Shown: positions 45,507-53,565 of the stretch, in pieces | Layout of the letters: every line of letters begins with the position of its first letter | Position numbering within the stretch: the first letter of the stretch is position 1 | Assembly: GCF_900074915.1 (NCBI RefSeq) | Contig: NZ_LT222319.1 | Span: 1,051,001 to 1,115,000, forward strand | DNA: 64,000 nucleotides | Source: Pseudomonas cerasi | GTDB taxonomy: Bacteria; Pseudomonadota; Gammaproteobacteria; Pseudomonadales; Pseudomonadaceae | Direction: 5' to 3' | Made by a program: the position numbers and the translations under genes | The notes under the pieces: generated by a model | Databases searched by the model: none | What the model saw: only the letters and a program-made list of their open reading frames with translations | Told to the model about the DNA's origin: nothing

Positions 45507-47723
45507 TTACGAGCGATTGCGACGGGCGCTACGGCCAGCCAGCAACAGAATGAGAAAAAGTACGATGCCGGCCGGGATCAGCCATAGCAGCGATGGTTTG
45601 CGCCAAGCGTCGATGCCGGTGCTTTCCTCCTCCTCGATCATCTGGCTGCCGGTCGGGTCCTTGGCGTCGAAGGTGGCGATCGGGCCGCTGTCAGCCAGCA
45701 CCGCGGCGTTGCCACGTTCCAGCAGTAACGGACGTTCGAAAACCGGGGCCTGACCGCCCAACGAGCGATAGACCATGCCGTGCTGGCCGCCGGCTTCGAT
45801 CACTTGCAGCGAAGCCAGGTGGTTGAGCGACTTGAGGTCGAGCAGCGTCTGTTCTTTGTGGTTGATCAGCAGGTGCCCGTCGTTGCTGGCCTTGACCGAC
45901 TCGGCCCCGTCCTTGACCGGCAGTTCGAAGGCCAGGAACGCCTTGGCCGGTGTCACGGCGACGCTGGCGTCATCGCTGACGCTGAGCTGTGCACGCAACG
46001 GCGAGACGCCGGAAGCGCTGGCGATGCGGATGACTTGCGGCAGGCTGCTGGCCGGGCGCTCAAGGTAGCCCTTGGGCACCATGATCTGCGTGTCGGTGGC
46101 GAAGCGTGCCGCCATGCCCGAGAAGTTTTCGTCAGGCGTGACCTTGTCCAGCACGATGTGGCTGGTCGGCAATACCGAGATCGGGAACGCTTGCGGCGTT
46201 TCCAGGCACTGGTTGCTGACCGGCTGACGCTGGAAGGACACGCGCAGGACGTTCTGCGCCGCCAGTGCGTACTGCGGAATGCGGGCTTCGATGCGCTCTT
46301 TCTTGCCATCGGCAGTCAGTTGCATCGCACCGATCAGGTAATCGTTGAGGAACAGCGTGGCAACCGGTGGTGTACCCGATGCGCCCGGGGCGGCAGCGAT
46401 GTCGATCATCGCAGTCACCGGTACGCGACCGTCATAGGCAACGCTGCCCAGTGGGAACGAGGCGCTCCAGTCGGTTTTTGCCAGCACATCCACCGTGCCG
46501 GGCTTGCCGCCCAGACGGGTCAGCGCGACGCGACCGTCTTCGCTCAGCGGCATGGCGGCTTCTTCGCCAATGGTCAGCTGACGATTGCGCGCCAGTTTGT
46601 TCCACGCCGAACTGAACAGGCCAATGGCCTTGTTGGCCGACTCCGGCTTGATCATCAGTAGCGCACGATTGCCCAGCAGGGCCAGGCTTACGTCATCCCC
46701 GGTGCTGTTGGCGAGCGGCTTCTTGATGTGACGCTCGCGCCACTGGCCCAGTGCGCTGGCCGCCGAAGCATCCAGACCCTGCACCTGCGCCTGGAGAGCG
46801 TCCATGGCGTCGTCGATGGCCTTGAGCAGCTGTGGATCGCTGATCGCCAGGTCGGCCTGCAACGCAGGTGTCTGGCCAAGCATCAACAATGCACCGATTT
46901 CCGCCGGGTCGCGCAGGGTGTACTGGCCCTTGCCTTCGAGCCCTGCAAACGCCGGAATCTGCTTGAGCTCCGCTGGAATAGTCAGGCCGCTCAGGTCCAC
47001 GCTGTCCTGCACCGCAGGAAACGGCAGGATGCGTGCCTGCTTGCCGATGCGCTCCAGCGCTACGCCCAGACGCCAGGCGGCATCGTAGCTGGCGTTCGAC
47101 AATGTGCCGGGTGCGACCAGCAGGCCGGGTTTGCCGGGCAGTGCATTCCATACCGCGCCGACGTCCTGCAACTGGCTGGCGTCATAGCTGTACGTCAGGC
47201 GCGTGTGCGGGTCGATGCGCAACACGTTGCCGATCGCACGTTCGTCTTCGCAAAGCACTTTCGAGATCACCGACGACCAGGCGATCCCCAGTCGTACCGA
47301 ACCGCTTTCCCGTGCTGCCTTGTCGACACCCAGCGTCGCGCTGGCATTGCCCTGTTCTTCATTGAGGCCCAGCGCGCGTACCGGATATCCGTCCAGCGAC
47401 AGCAGCAGCGTGTTGCGGCCAGCCTCGCCGTTCAGGTAGCTGGCATCGAAATTCAGCGTGGCCTCGGTCAATGGCACATTGGCCGGCACCGGCAGGTACA
47501 GTTCGCGGCGTGCGTCGGTAGCATTGAGGATGATCGGGCGATCGATACCCAGCTCCCTCAGCTCGATCACGCGCTCCTGGCGATTGTCGGCAGTGATTCG
47601 GTTGATCGCCTGGGTCAGGGGGCTTTCGGCAGCCAAGGCGAATGCAGGCATCAGCGCCAGCAGGCTCATCCCGCAGGCAAGTACGCCAAACGCGCCCATG
47701 TTTACGGCAACGGAAGATTTCAT
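45507..47723 (-). CDS. BcsB-like cellulose synthase regulatory subunit
   Basis: The 738-residue protein has a signal peptide (cleavage near AFALAAES, about residue 31), a long beta-rich periplasmic part matching the BcsB family (FDASYLNGEAGRNTLLLSLDGYPV near 93-116; NDYLIGAMQL in the middle) and one C-terminal membrane helix (LLWLIPAGIVLFLILLLAG, near 713-731). BcsB normally clamps BcsA and guides cellulose through the periplasm. No bcsA, bcsC or bcsZ is nearby; the partner is the NfrB-like synthase 12 bases downstream. Its role as the periplasmic guide of a different glycan is inferred. Confidence 0.83.
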   Translation of the reverse strand: MKSSVAVNMGAFGVLACGMSLLALMPAFALAAESPLTQAINRITADNRQERVIELRELGIDRPIILNATDARRELYLPVPANVPLTEATLNFDASYLNGEAGRNTLLLSLDGYPVRALGLNEEQGNASATLGVDKAARESGSVRLGIAWSSVISKVLCEDERAIGNVLRIDPHTRLTYSYDASQLQDVGAVWNALPGKPGLLVAPGTLSNASYDAAWRLGVALERIGKQARILPFPAVQDSVDLSGLTIPAELKQIPAFAGLEGKGQYTLRDPAEIGALLMLGQTPALQADLAISDPQLLKAIDDAMDALQAQVQGLDASAASALGQWRERHIKKPLANSTGDDVSLALLGNRALLMIKPESANKAIGLFSSAWNKLARNRQLTIGEEAAMPLSEDGRVALTRLGGKPGTVDVLAKTDWSASFPLGSVAYDGRVPVTAMIDIAAAPGASGTPPVATLFLNDYLIGAMQLTADGKKERIEARIPQYALAAQNVLRVSFQRQPVSNQCLETPQAFPISVLPTSHIVLDKVTPDENFSGMAARFATDTQIMVPKGYLERPASSLPQVIRIASASGVSPLRAQLSVSDDASVAVTPAKAFLAFELPVKDGAESVKASNDGHLLINHKEQTLLDLKSLNHLASLQVIEAGGQHGMVYRSLGGQAPVFERPLLLERGNAAVLADSGPIATFDAKDPTGSQMIEEEESTGIDAWRKPSLLWLIPAGIVLFLILLLAGRSARRNRS

Positions 47724-47794
47724 TGTGCAGATCTCGGTAAAGGCTCAAGGCCATTGGGTCTTGATACAGGCTGCCGGTCTGCTACAACGTTTTT

Positions 47795-47822
47795 CGGGCA
47801 CTCGGTCTGAACCGGGTGCCCG
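47795..47822 (-). other. Stable hairpin between wecB and the bcsB-like gene
   Basis: CGGGCACTCGGT and ACCGGGTGCCCG form a 12-bp stem with one mismatch and a four-base loop. On the coding (minus) strand it is followed by an A-run, not a T-run, so it is not a classical terminator. It may set mRNA stability or the wecB/bcsB expression ratio in the 167-base gap. Confidence 0.5.
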
Positions 47823-47890
47823 TATCGTTTGCGGACTGCTTCCTGCGGATTGTTTTAGGGTTTGTTTGCGCTGCCTGCGCGTCCTTTTTG

Positions 47891-49141
47891 CTAACTGGCC
47901 ATCGAGCGCAACTCTGCATGTTCGTGCTGAGGCTTGATTCGCGTATCCAGTTGCATGTCCACCGGGTCCTGGCGCTGACGCGGCAGCTCGGCGACAAATT
48001 CATCCACCGGACGGCCCACCAGGGCATCGACGATCCGTGAGCTGGCTTTGCCGTCGCCATAAGGATTGGCTGCGCGGGATGCGTTCTGCCACAGGGCGTC
48101 GTCGTCAAACAGGGCGTTCACGCCGCGAATGATGGCGTCCGTTTCGGTGCCCACCAGGCGCACGGTCCCCGCTGCGACCGCTTCCGGGCGCTCGGTGACA
48201 TCGCGCATGACCAACACCGGCTTGCCCAGCGACGGCGCTTCTTCCTGCACGCCACCGGAGTCGGTGAGGATGACATGGGCGCGTTGCATCAGGCGCACGA
48301 ACGACAGGTAGTCCAGCGGTTTGATCAGGTGCACGTTGGGCAGGTCGCCCAGGTGCTCGGTCACCGGCCCCAATACGTTGGGGTTCAGATGCACCGGGTA
48401 GACGATCTGTATGTCGTCACGCTTGGCGAGTTCGCCCAGCGCCTTGCAGATGTTGAGGAAGCCGTCGCCGAAGTTCTCACGGCGATGCCCGGTCACCACC
48501 AATACCCTGCGCTCGGGCACCAGAAACGAAAACTGGCGATCCAGGGCATGACGCAACTGGCGATTGCTGTCGATTCGCTGGGCCGTCAGGTGCAGGGCGT
48601 CGATCACGGTGTTGCCGGTCACGAACGAGATGCCCTGCAGGCGTTCGCCCAGCACGTTGCGGCGCGACTCGGCGGTAGGCGCGAACAGATGATCGGAAAT
48701 CAGATCGATGCAGCGACGATTCATCTCTTCAGGCCACGGCTGACGGATATCGCCGGTGCGCAGACCGGCTTCGACGTGGCCGATGGGGATGCGGCGATGA
48801 AAGGCCGACATGGCCGCCACCATCGCTGATGTGGTGTCGCCATGAACCAGCACCTTGTCCGGCTTCATCTCGTCCAGAATCGGGTCGATCGCCGCGTAAA
48901 GCGCGGCCGTCAGAGAATTCAGCGTCTGATCCGGGCGCATCACATCGAGGCTGTAGTCGGCTTTGAGCTCGAACATGTCCAGCACCTGTTGCAGCATGCT
49001 TTGATGCTGCCCGGTAATGCAGATTCTTGAGTCGATACCCGGCTCTGCAGCCAATGCTCTGACCAGGGGAGCCATTTTGATGGCCTCCGGACGAGTACCG
49101 AAAATGGAAAGGACCTTCATTCTGGGGTGCAGACCAGCCAT
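47891..49141 (-). CDS. wecB: UDP-N-acetylglucosamine 2-epimerase (non-hydrolysing)
   Basis: The 416-residue cytoplasmic enzyme converts UDP-GlcNAc to UDP-ManNAc. Conserved segments are VLSIFGTRPEAIKMAPLVRAL near 10-30, VLVHGDTTSAM near 97, IGHVEAGLRTGD near 122-133 and ILTDSGGVQEEAPSLGKPVLVMRDVTERPEA near 295-325. The start at 49141 is chosen because GGGAGGAAATA lies just ahead; 49180 and 49120 are in frame but lack it. It is the first gene of the leftward polysaccharide set and would provide its sugar donor. No wecC or other ECA genes are adjacent. Confidence 0.93.
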   Translation of the reverse strand: MAGLHPRMKVLSIFGTRPEAIKMAPLVRALAAEPGIDSRICITGQHQSMLQQVLDMFELKADYSLDVMRPDQTLNSLTAALYAAIDPILDEMKPDKVLVHGDTTSAMVAAMSAFHRRIPIGHVEAGLRTGDIRQPWPEEMNRRCIDLISDHLFAPTAESRRNVLGERLQGISFVTGNTVIDALHLTAQRIDSNRQLRHALDRQFSFLVPERRVLVVTGHRRENFGDGFLNICKALGELAKRDDIQIVYPVHLNPNVLGPVTEHLGDLPNVHLIKPLDYLSFVRLMQRAHVILTDSGGVQEEAPSLGKPVLVMRDVTERPEAVAAGTVRLVGTETDAIIRGVNALFDDDALWQNASRAANPYGDGKASSRIVDALVGRPVDEFVAELPRQRQDPVDMQLDTRIKPQHEHAELRSMAS

Positions 49142-49846
49142 TATTTCCTCCCGCGCCTTTAGCGCGCCGCACAGCAGCAAAAACCAGGCTGAGAACAGCT
49201 TGGTGAGACTGCGAGTTGATGAGTTTCTCGGGCGGAAAGATCGGAGTTTGTGGCTCGATGTTCACTTCAGTGTGAATGTAGCAATATGCCTTGTTACCCG
49301 GAATTGTCGGGATTGTTAGCAGAACAAGATAATAAAGCAAAACGTTTTATTAAGTATTTTTCAAAGTAACAATGGGTAGGAACTTTAGTTTTTCACCACG
49401 GTCAGTACAGGGTTGTATTTTTTGAAAAATGGCGCTTCGGCCAATGAATACGGGGTCTTCCGGGGCTTTTGGTAACGCCTTTCCTGCTGTTTTGAGTGCT
49501 GGGTTATCCGCTGTAATTCTGGATGATGGCAAAAAGTTCCAACAAAAATATCAGCAGCGAGGTGTGCGTCACTACAGCAGAATCCTGACGCCTGTTTAAT
49601 GACAGGAAGAGAGAAGGGGTTCACAAAAATGACGCTGATATAATGACGCTTGGGAACTTTGATTATGTATCGAGTTTGACACGCTGAGCGGCAGACGGGA
49701 TGTTAGGAATTAGCTTAGATGCTGTTCAAGTTTGCGCGGCATATACAGTATTGAGTTGTAGCAGCAATACGGGTGATTGCCCAGCCATTAAATGAGAATG
49801 ATTGGCGACCCCCTCGCAATGAGGGGAGTCGCAGCCCACAGCGGAA
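49142..49846. other. 705-base AT-rich noncoding region ahead of the polysaccharide genes
   Basis: This is the longest convincingly gene-free stretch in the window and is visibly AT-richer than its surroundings. It contains TTCAC-N6-GTGAA (49261-49276), the palindrome AAAACGTTTT (49339-49348) and CCCG-N7-CGGG (about 49299-49313). Open frames up to 79 codons have no ribosome site or family features. It is the likely promoter and control region of wecB-bcsB-nfrB-nfrA-ybcH and may hide a small RNA. Confidence 0.5.
49806..49831 (-). terminator. Hairpin after yebG
   Basis: CGACCCCCTC and GAGGGGAGTCG pair around GCAAT, 16 bases beyond the yebG stop. The following minus-strand bases are moderately T-rich. 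Confidence 0.6.
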
Positions 49847-50113
49847 TCAGTCTTTCGCCTCGGCCGGTTCCGACAGCTCGCTGAGCGCGGTCGCGTTGTT
49901 CTTGAACGCCGCAGCGAACACAGCGCGATTCTTGGCCATGTAAATGCTCGCGTCCTCTGCATGCTTCTCCGAGATTCCCGGCACGTTCTTGATCAGGACG
50001 TCGGTGAGAAGCTCGGCCAGCTCGAGCATTTGGTCGTGCGCATCGGCGAGTTTACGGTCCACGAAAGTAGTCTCCAGATCGCGGGTACTGCGGTAAAGGG
50101 TTTCAACAGCCAT
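49847..50113 (-). CDS. yebG: YebG-like SOS-regulon protein
   Basis: The 88-residue protein resembles E. coli YebG: MAVETLYRSTRDLETTFVDRK-type start, then ADAHDQMLELAELLTDVL matching the ADAYDKMLDTADLL block of YebG, with a charged C-terminus. YebG is LexA-controlled and its biochemical role is unknown. A good LexA box lies at 50305-50320, about 190 bases upstream, consistent with SOS control but unusually far away. A hairpin terminator follows the gene. Confidence 0.8.
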   Translation of the reverse strand: MAVETLYRSTRDLETTFVDRKLADAHDQMLELAELLTDVLIKNVPGISEKHAEDASIYMAKNRAVFAAAFKNNATALSELSEPAEAKD

Positions 50114-50304
50114 TTTGGCCTCGTCGTCTTATCCAGTGTTGAAAGGGCTAGACCCGGACGTTCAGGGCGTCGTGCTCTGACTAGCGGGTATGCAAAGCAT
50201 TGATCGTGCATGACCAGCGCGCCGGTCAGGTGTAGCGGGGCACTGCGTGAAGACCTTTAGGGAGGCTGGCCTGCGACGCAACAGCGGAAGCGATTTCTCG
50301 ATTA

Positions 50305-50320
50305 CTGTTTTTTTATACAG
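50305..50320. promoter_or_regulatory. LexA (SOS) box
   Basis: CTGTTTTTTTATACAG fits the CTGT-N8-ACAG consensus for LexA in gamma-proteobacteria. It lies between the divergent yebG (start 50113) and psiE (start 50525) genes. The 411-base region otherwise shows only unconvincing open frames. Confidence 0.75.
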
Positions 50321-50524
50321 TAAAAGCCATGTGCCAATCAAGCCCCGCCTGAATAGTGGCGTTTACGCATCTTTTTTGCGCTGCAAATGTGCCTTGCGAC
50401 AACCCGCCGCGCTCTCAACCATAGCCTATGGCCCTGTTCCTGCTTTAAAAAGCAGGCCACAAGGGTGTCACGAGTACCCGGCATCATCCGGTCGGCATAA
50501 ACGAAGGTTCAGAGGTAACGCGTC

Positions 50525-51013
50525 ATGGGGAATAAATGGGCAGTAAAGATAAGACACCGCGTACATGCGCAGGCCGAGTCACTGGGCAACCTGTGTGTGG
50601 AGAGCTTCCACTTTCTCGCCCTGTTCGCGATCGGCGCGATCACTGCCTGGGCGTCAGTGGTCGCATTCCTGGGGATGGTCGAGAAAGGTAACGTCACGGT
50701 CGATGACATCCTGCTGCTGTTCATCTACCTCGAACTGGGGGCGATGACCGGGATTTATTTCAAGACCAACCACATGCCCGTGCGCTTCCTGATCTATGTT
50801 GCGATCACTGCACTGACCCGGCTGCTGATTTCCGACGTGTCCCATCACAACCCGCCGGACATCGGCATCATCTACCTGTGTGGCGGCATCCTGTTGCTGG
50901 CGTTTGCGATTCTGGTGGTGCGCTATGCGTCGTACAAGTACCCGTCAGCGAAGATTCCCGATTCGTCCAGCACCGTCAAAGGTGCAGTGACGGAAGAAAA
51001 GGGCGAGATCTGA
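50525..51013 (+). CDS. psiE: Phosphate-starvation-inducible protein PsiE homologue
   Basis: The 162-residue inner-membrane protein has four helices (about 28-50, 60-80, 85-105, 113-135) and the family stretch LLFIYLELGAMTGIYFKTNHMPVRFLIY (in part) with LTRLLISD following. PsiE is induced by phosphate limitation in E. coli; its function is unknown. The ATG at 50525 follows GAGGT by about 8 bases. No clear Pho box was found. Confidence 0.9.
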   Translation: MGNKWAVKIRHRVHAQAESLGNLCVESFHFLALFAIGAITAWASVVAFLGMVEKGNVTVDDILLLFIYLELGAMTGIYFKTNHMPVRFLIYVAITALTRLLISDVSHHNPPDIGIIYLCGGILLLAFAILVVRYASYKYPSAKIPDSSSTVKGAVTEEKGEI

Positions 51014-51075
51014 TCGAAGGCAGTGGCGGCACCTGTGCAAGATGCCGCCAGCAATGTTGCTGGACATGAGCCCAA

Positions 51076-51408
51076 TCAGTTCAGCCAGACTCCGGCACGC
51101 CAGTGCCAGCCGTCACCGGCGCTTTCCCAGTGCGGATGTACATAGTGATAGCCGGGACGCTCTGCTTCCCAGTGGCCATGCACCGGCACGAAACGCTGGC
51201 CGTTCCAGTGCCAGTAACCGCGTGCCCATATATAGCCGGGACGAGGCGCCGGTTCCACCTCGACGACGCGTTCCGGTGGCGGTTGTGGCGCGATCACTTC
51301 TTCAACGTATTCGTGATGGACATGCGGCCGTTCATGAACCACGCGCTCCTCGACACAGCCTGACGCTATCGCAAGTGATGCGATCAATACCCCATAACGT
51401 AAGTACAT
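51076..51408 (-). CDS. Small lipoprotein with YXWGQ-like Trp/His-rich repeats
   Basis: The 110-residue precursor has a lipobox, IASGCVEE, with Cys at about residue 18. An acidic linker rich in Pro, Val and Glu follows, and then repeated aromatic segments (WARGYWHWNGQRFVPVHGHWE, then HYVHPHWES and GWHWRAGVW) typical of the YXWGQ repeat family of envelope proteins with unknown role. It converges with psiE (62 bases between stops) and stands alone. Confidence 0.8.
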   Translation of the reverse strand: MYLRYGVLIASLAIASGCVEERVVHERPHVHHEYVEEVIAPQPPPERVVEVEPAPRPGYIWARGYWHWNGQRFVPVHGHWEAERPGYHYVHPHWESAGDGWHWRAGVWLN

Positions 51409-51622
51409 GTTGCCTCCTCGGAATCAACCGCAGGTGCAGTGACGCTGAGCTCAGTGCCCAGTCGCTCGAATGTTTCTGCGCAAGGATTGTTGTAGCAGGA
51501 TGTATCTGTACTTTTGCTGAAGAGGAGGAAGGGGGAATGATAGCGAAAGGCCGGTTTTACTGGGGGGGAAAGCCCGTTCAAGCAGGCTGGAAAGTATCGA
51601 GCGGCATCGGGATATTCTTGCT

Positions 51623-51652
51623 CTGTGCAGTGCCAACAACGGCACTGCACAG
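51623..51652 (-). terminator. Perfect 12-bp hairpin after the DUF3509 gene
   Basis: CTGTGCAGTGCC pairs exactly with GGCACTGCACAG around AACAAC, 20 bases beyond the DUF3509 stop on the minus strand. No T-run follows, so it may be a strong mRNA-end hairpin. The 264-base gap around it shows no gene. Confidence 0.6.
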
Positions 51653-51672
51653 CGGGGAAGGGCAGGTGTGCA

Positions 51673-52005
51673 TCAAACCCCGGCATTCACCGTTGCCTGG
51701 CTCTGTGGCCACAGACCATTGGCCGGGACAGGTGTCTTTTTCAGCGTCGCACCGTCAGTCATCGCTGCAAGGATCTTGATCGCGCTGTCGCCACGTTCGA
51801 TGGCGATGCCGAATTGCACGCTTTCTATCAGCTTGCGCAGGCGTTGTGGGTCATTGCGTTGGGCAGCGCTGATCAAGCGCTTGGCAACTACGCCGCATTC
51901 GTTGGACAAGGTCAGCATGATGCTGCCGTCCAGCCCTTGAATGCTCAGATTCACCCGATAGTCAGGGTGAAACGTGTCCGTGATCATCTGAAAAGGATTG
52001 TCCAT
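51673..52005 (-). CDS. DUF3509 family protein
   Basis: The 110-residue soluble protein has the family pattern MDNPFQMITDTFHPDYRVNL, then LDGSIMLTLSNECGVVAKRL and LRKLIESVQFGIAIERG. DUF3509 is essentially confined to Pseudomonas and has no known function. The ATG at 52005 matches the family start. The frame stays open for another 232 codons upstream, an unusual situation described separately. Confidence 0.85.
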   Translation of the reverse strand: MDNPFQMITDTFHPDYRVNLSIQGLDGSIMLTLSNECGVVAKRLISAAQRNDPQRLRKLIESVQFGIAIERGDSAIKILAAMTDGATLKKTPVPANGLWPQSQATVNAGV

Positions 52006-52701
52006 ATCATTCACCTGCTCAATGGTCTGCATAAGTTGACCGGGTATTAGTCCTTTTGGTTCTCGACGACTGATCAGCGGTTGCGTTACTCCTGCGCTTG
52101 CTGCTGACGGTGTTGCTGTCGTCTTTCGCGTTGATGACAGGGTTTCGTTTAGAGAAGCTTTGACGCATTCACGACGTTCAGTTCGCGCCAGAAAGTGGCC
52201 GTCCTGATGGCCTGCCTCGTGGCGCGTACTACAGGGCTTTGCATGGTTCGGGCCATATTGCAGGGGCGATGCGCTAGAAGCCGCCGAGCGGGAGCACTCC
52301 GCAGCCGCTTCCTGGTTGGCTTTGCCACAGGACGAGCCGTTCAGTTCGGTTGAGAAAAGTGCTCTCCAAGCCAGGCGAAAACAGCTCCCGGACATGGCCT
52401 GCTCATCTCGCGAATGCGTTTTGCTTATGACTTTTTCGAGTGATTGTCTGACACTCCGACAACCGAATCTTGACGTCAGAGATTCGTAAAGACGGGGTCG
52501 AAACCGTACTCGCCCACTGTCCAGGTTCTGACGTTGAGCGTCGTGCTGCGGAGCTGCGGGATGAGTGTTGAACGCTTGTCGGTATGACTGGCTGACTTGC
52601 CTGCTCATTGAAGCGAGCAGCATGTTTTTTTGCTCGCCGATGGTGCTCAGGTACAGCGCTCGGGCTGCACGGCGCTGAATGTTAAATTCGATGGACGGCA
52701 C
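52006..52701 (-). other. Open frame continuous with the DUF3509 gene, coding status unclear
   Basis: The frame of DUF3509 stays open from 52005 back to an ATG at 52701, which would add 232 residues. The predicted peptide is rich in Ser, Arg, Ala and Cys, lacks recognisable domains and reads unlike a normal protein after about residue 100. The first part (MPSIEFNIQRRAARALYLS, then SMSRQVSQSYRQAF) looks more protein-like. It may be a separate small gene, a decayed gene or chance. No gene is seen on the other strand. Confidence 0.35.
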
Positions 52702-52807
52702 CCGGTGATCGAAATGGCGGCGAGGCTAGCGCCGGGTCAAGGCGGCAAAAGCTGTGCAGCGAGCGTTTGTGGTGCGTACTGATTGGGGCGTGAACCCATG
52801 GCGAACA

Positions 52808-52839
52808 AAAAGGGCGAACCGTTGCCGGTTCGCCCTTTT
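52808..52839. terminator. Bidirectional rho-independent terminator
   Basis: AAAAGGGCGAACC (52808-52820) pairs perfectly over 13 bp with GGTTCGCCCTTTT (52827-52839). It lies 24 bases after the stop of the leftward ribosome hibernation gene and has A- and T-runs on both sides. Confidence 0.88.
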
Positions 52840-52863
52840 CTTGCAAAACGTGTCAGTGAAGCA

Positions 52864-53292
52864 TCAGGTCAGACGAGCGGCTTCTTTCTCCTGCTCTTTT
52901 TCCAGAAATTCTTCTTCGAGCAGCGCGTCCGGACTGACCGGATCTTCATCCTGTTCGGCGATGGTCGGTGCGGCGCCTCGTTTGCCGCGCAGTTTGCCAA
53001 ACAGATGCTCGAGGGCGTGATCGAGTTTTACAGCAGCGCCATCCACAGCCTGATCTACCGTATCGGCCTTGTGGGAAACAGAAATGGGTTGGTGTCCTTT
53101 GGGGCGAGCTTCCATCTGGCACTTGATGTCGTGCGGGCCAGGCTTGTCGCCGTTTTCGTCGCGGATGTGGACTTCCACGCGGGTCAGGTTTTCATCGTAG
53201 TGTTCGAGCGTGCTTTCAACGGTGGTACGAACCCACTCCTCCAGTCGGATACTGCTTTCGATGTGATTATCGCTATTGACCTGGATTTGCAT
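52864..53292 (-). CDS. HPF/RaiA-family ribosome-associated protein
   Basis: The 142-residue protein has the HPF/RaiA S30AE fold over residues 1-100 (MQIQVNSDNHIE, EVHIRDENGDKPGPHDIKCQMEA, and the cross-family HADTVDQAVD-like stretch near 77) and an acidic C-terminal tail of about 35 residues. Such proteins bind the 30S subunit and store ribosomes in stationary phase or stress. This version is separate from the classic hpf linked to rpoN. A terminator follows. Confidence 0.85.
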   Translation of the reverse strand: MQIQVNSDNHIESSIRLEEWVRTTVESTLEHYDENLTRVEVHIRDENGDKPGPHDIKCQMEARPKGHQPISVSHKADTVDQAVDGAAVKLDHALEHLFGKLRGKRGAAPTIAEQDEDPVSPDALLEEEFLEKEQEKEAARLT

Positions 53293-53472
53293 AGTTAATC
53301 CTTATTAGGGCTTGCTCGTGCGAGGCTGGACTGCACGATTCCTGGCGGAATCGATTTCGTTTGCGCTCATTCAAAGTGTTGGCGGCAATGGCCTGACAAT
53401 TCAACCCCAATGTGTAAGAAATATTTCGCAGCAAAAAATGGCTGCCCTGGCGCGAGGTTACGAATCGGGAAC

Positions 53473-53522
53473 GGACGCAGAGCGTCCAGAACGGCATTCC
53501 CACGCGGAGCGTGAGGAACGAG
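53473..53522. repeat. Palindromic intergenic repeat, copy 2
   Basis: GGACGC-aga-GCGTCC (53473-53487), then agaacggcattcc and CACGC-gga-GCGTG (53501-53513). It is the most regular of the three copies in the window and lies between fecA and the ribosome hibernation gene. The remaining 273 bases of this gap hold no gene. Confidence 0.8.
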
Positions 53523-53565
53523 AGGTGTCCGGGAGAACACTGCTCTCGCGCTCTGGCGTCCGAAA

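Noticed and set aside
43392..45587. 731-codon rightward open frame opposite the GT2 synthase
   Set aside because: The synthase strand has conserved catalytic and MshEN motifs; the opposite frame is a high-GC shadow rich in His, Gln and Arg.
49385..49624. 79-codon leftward open frame in the AT-rich region
   Set aside because: No ribosome site, no family features, and several frames of similar length overlap it; treated as noncoding.
49785..49805. Fur-box-like aatgagaatgatt stretch
   Set aside because: Too few matches to the consensus, and it lies downstream of yebG with no iron-related gene starting there.
50247..50546. 99-codon rightward open frame between yebG and psiE
   Set aside because: It overlaps the LexA box and the psiE start, with a composition unlike a real protein.
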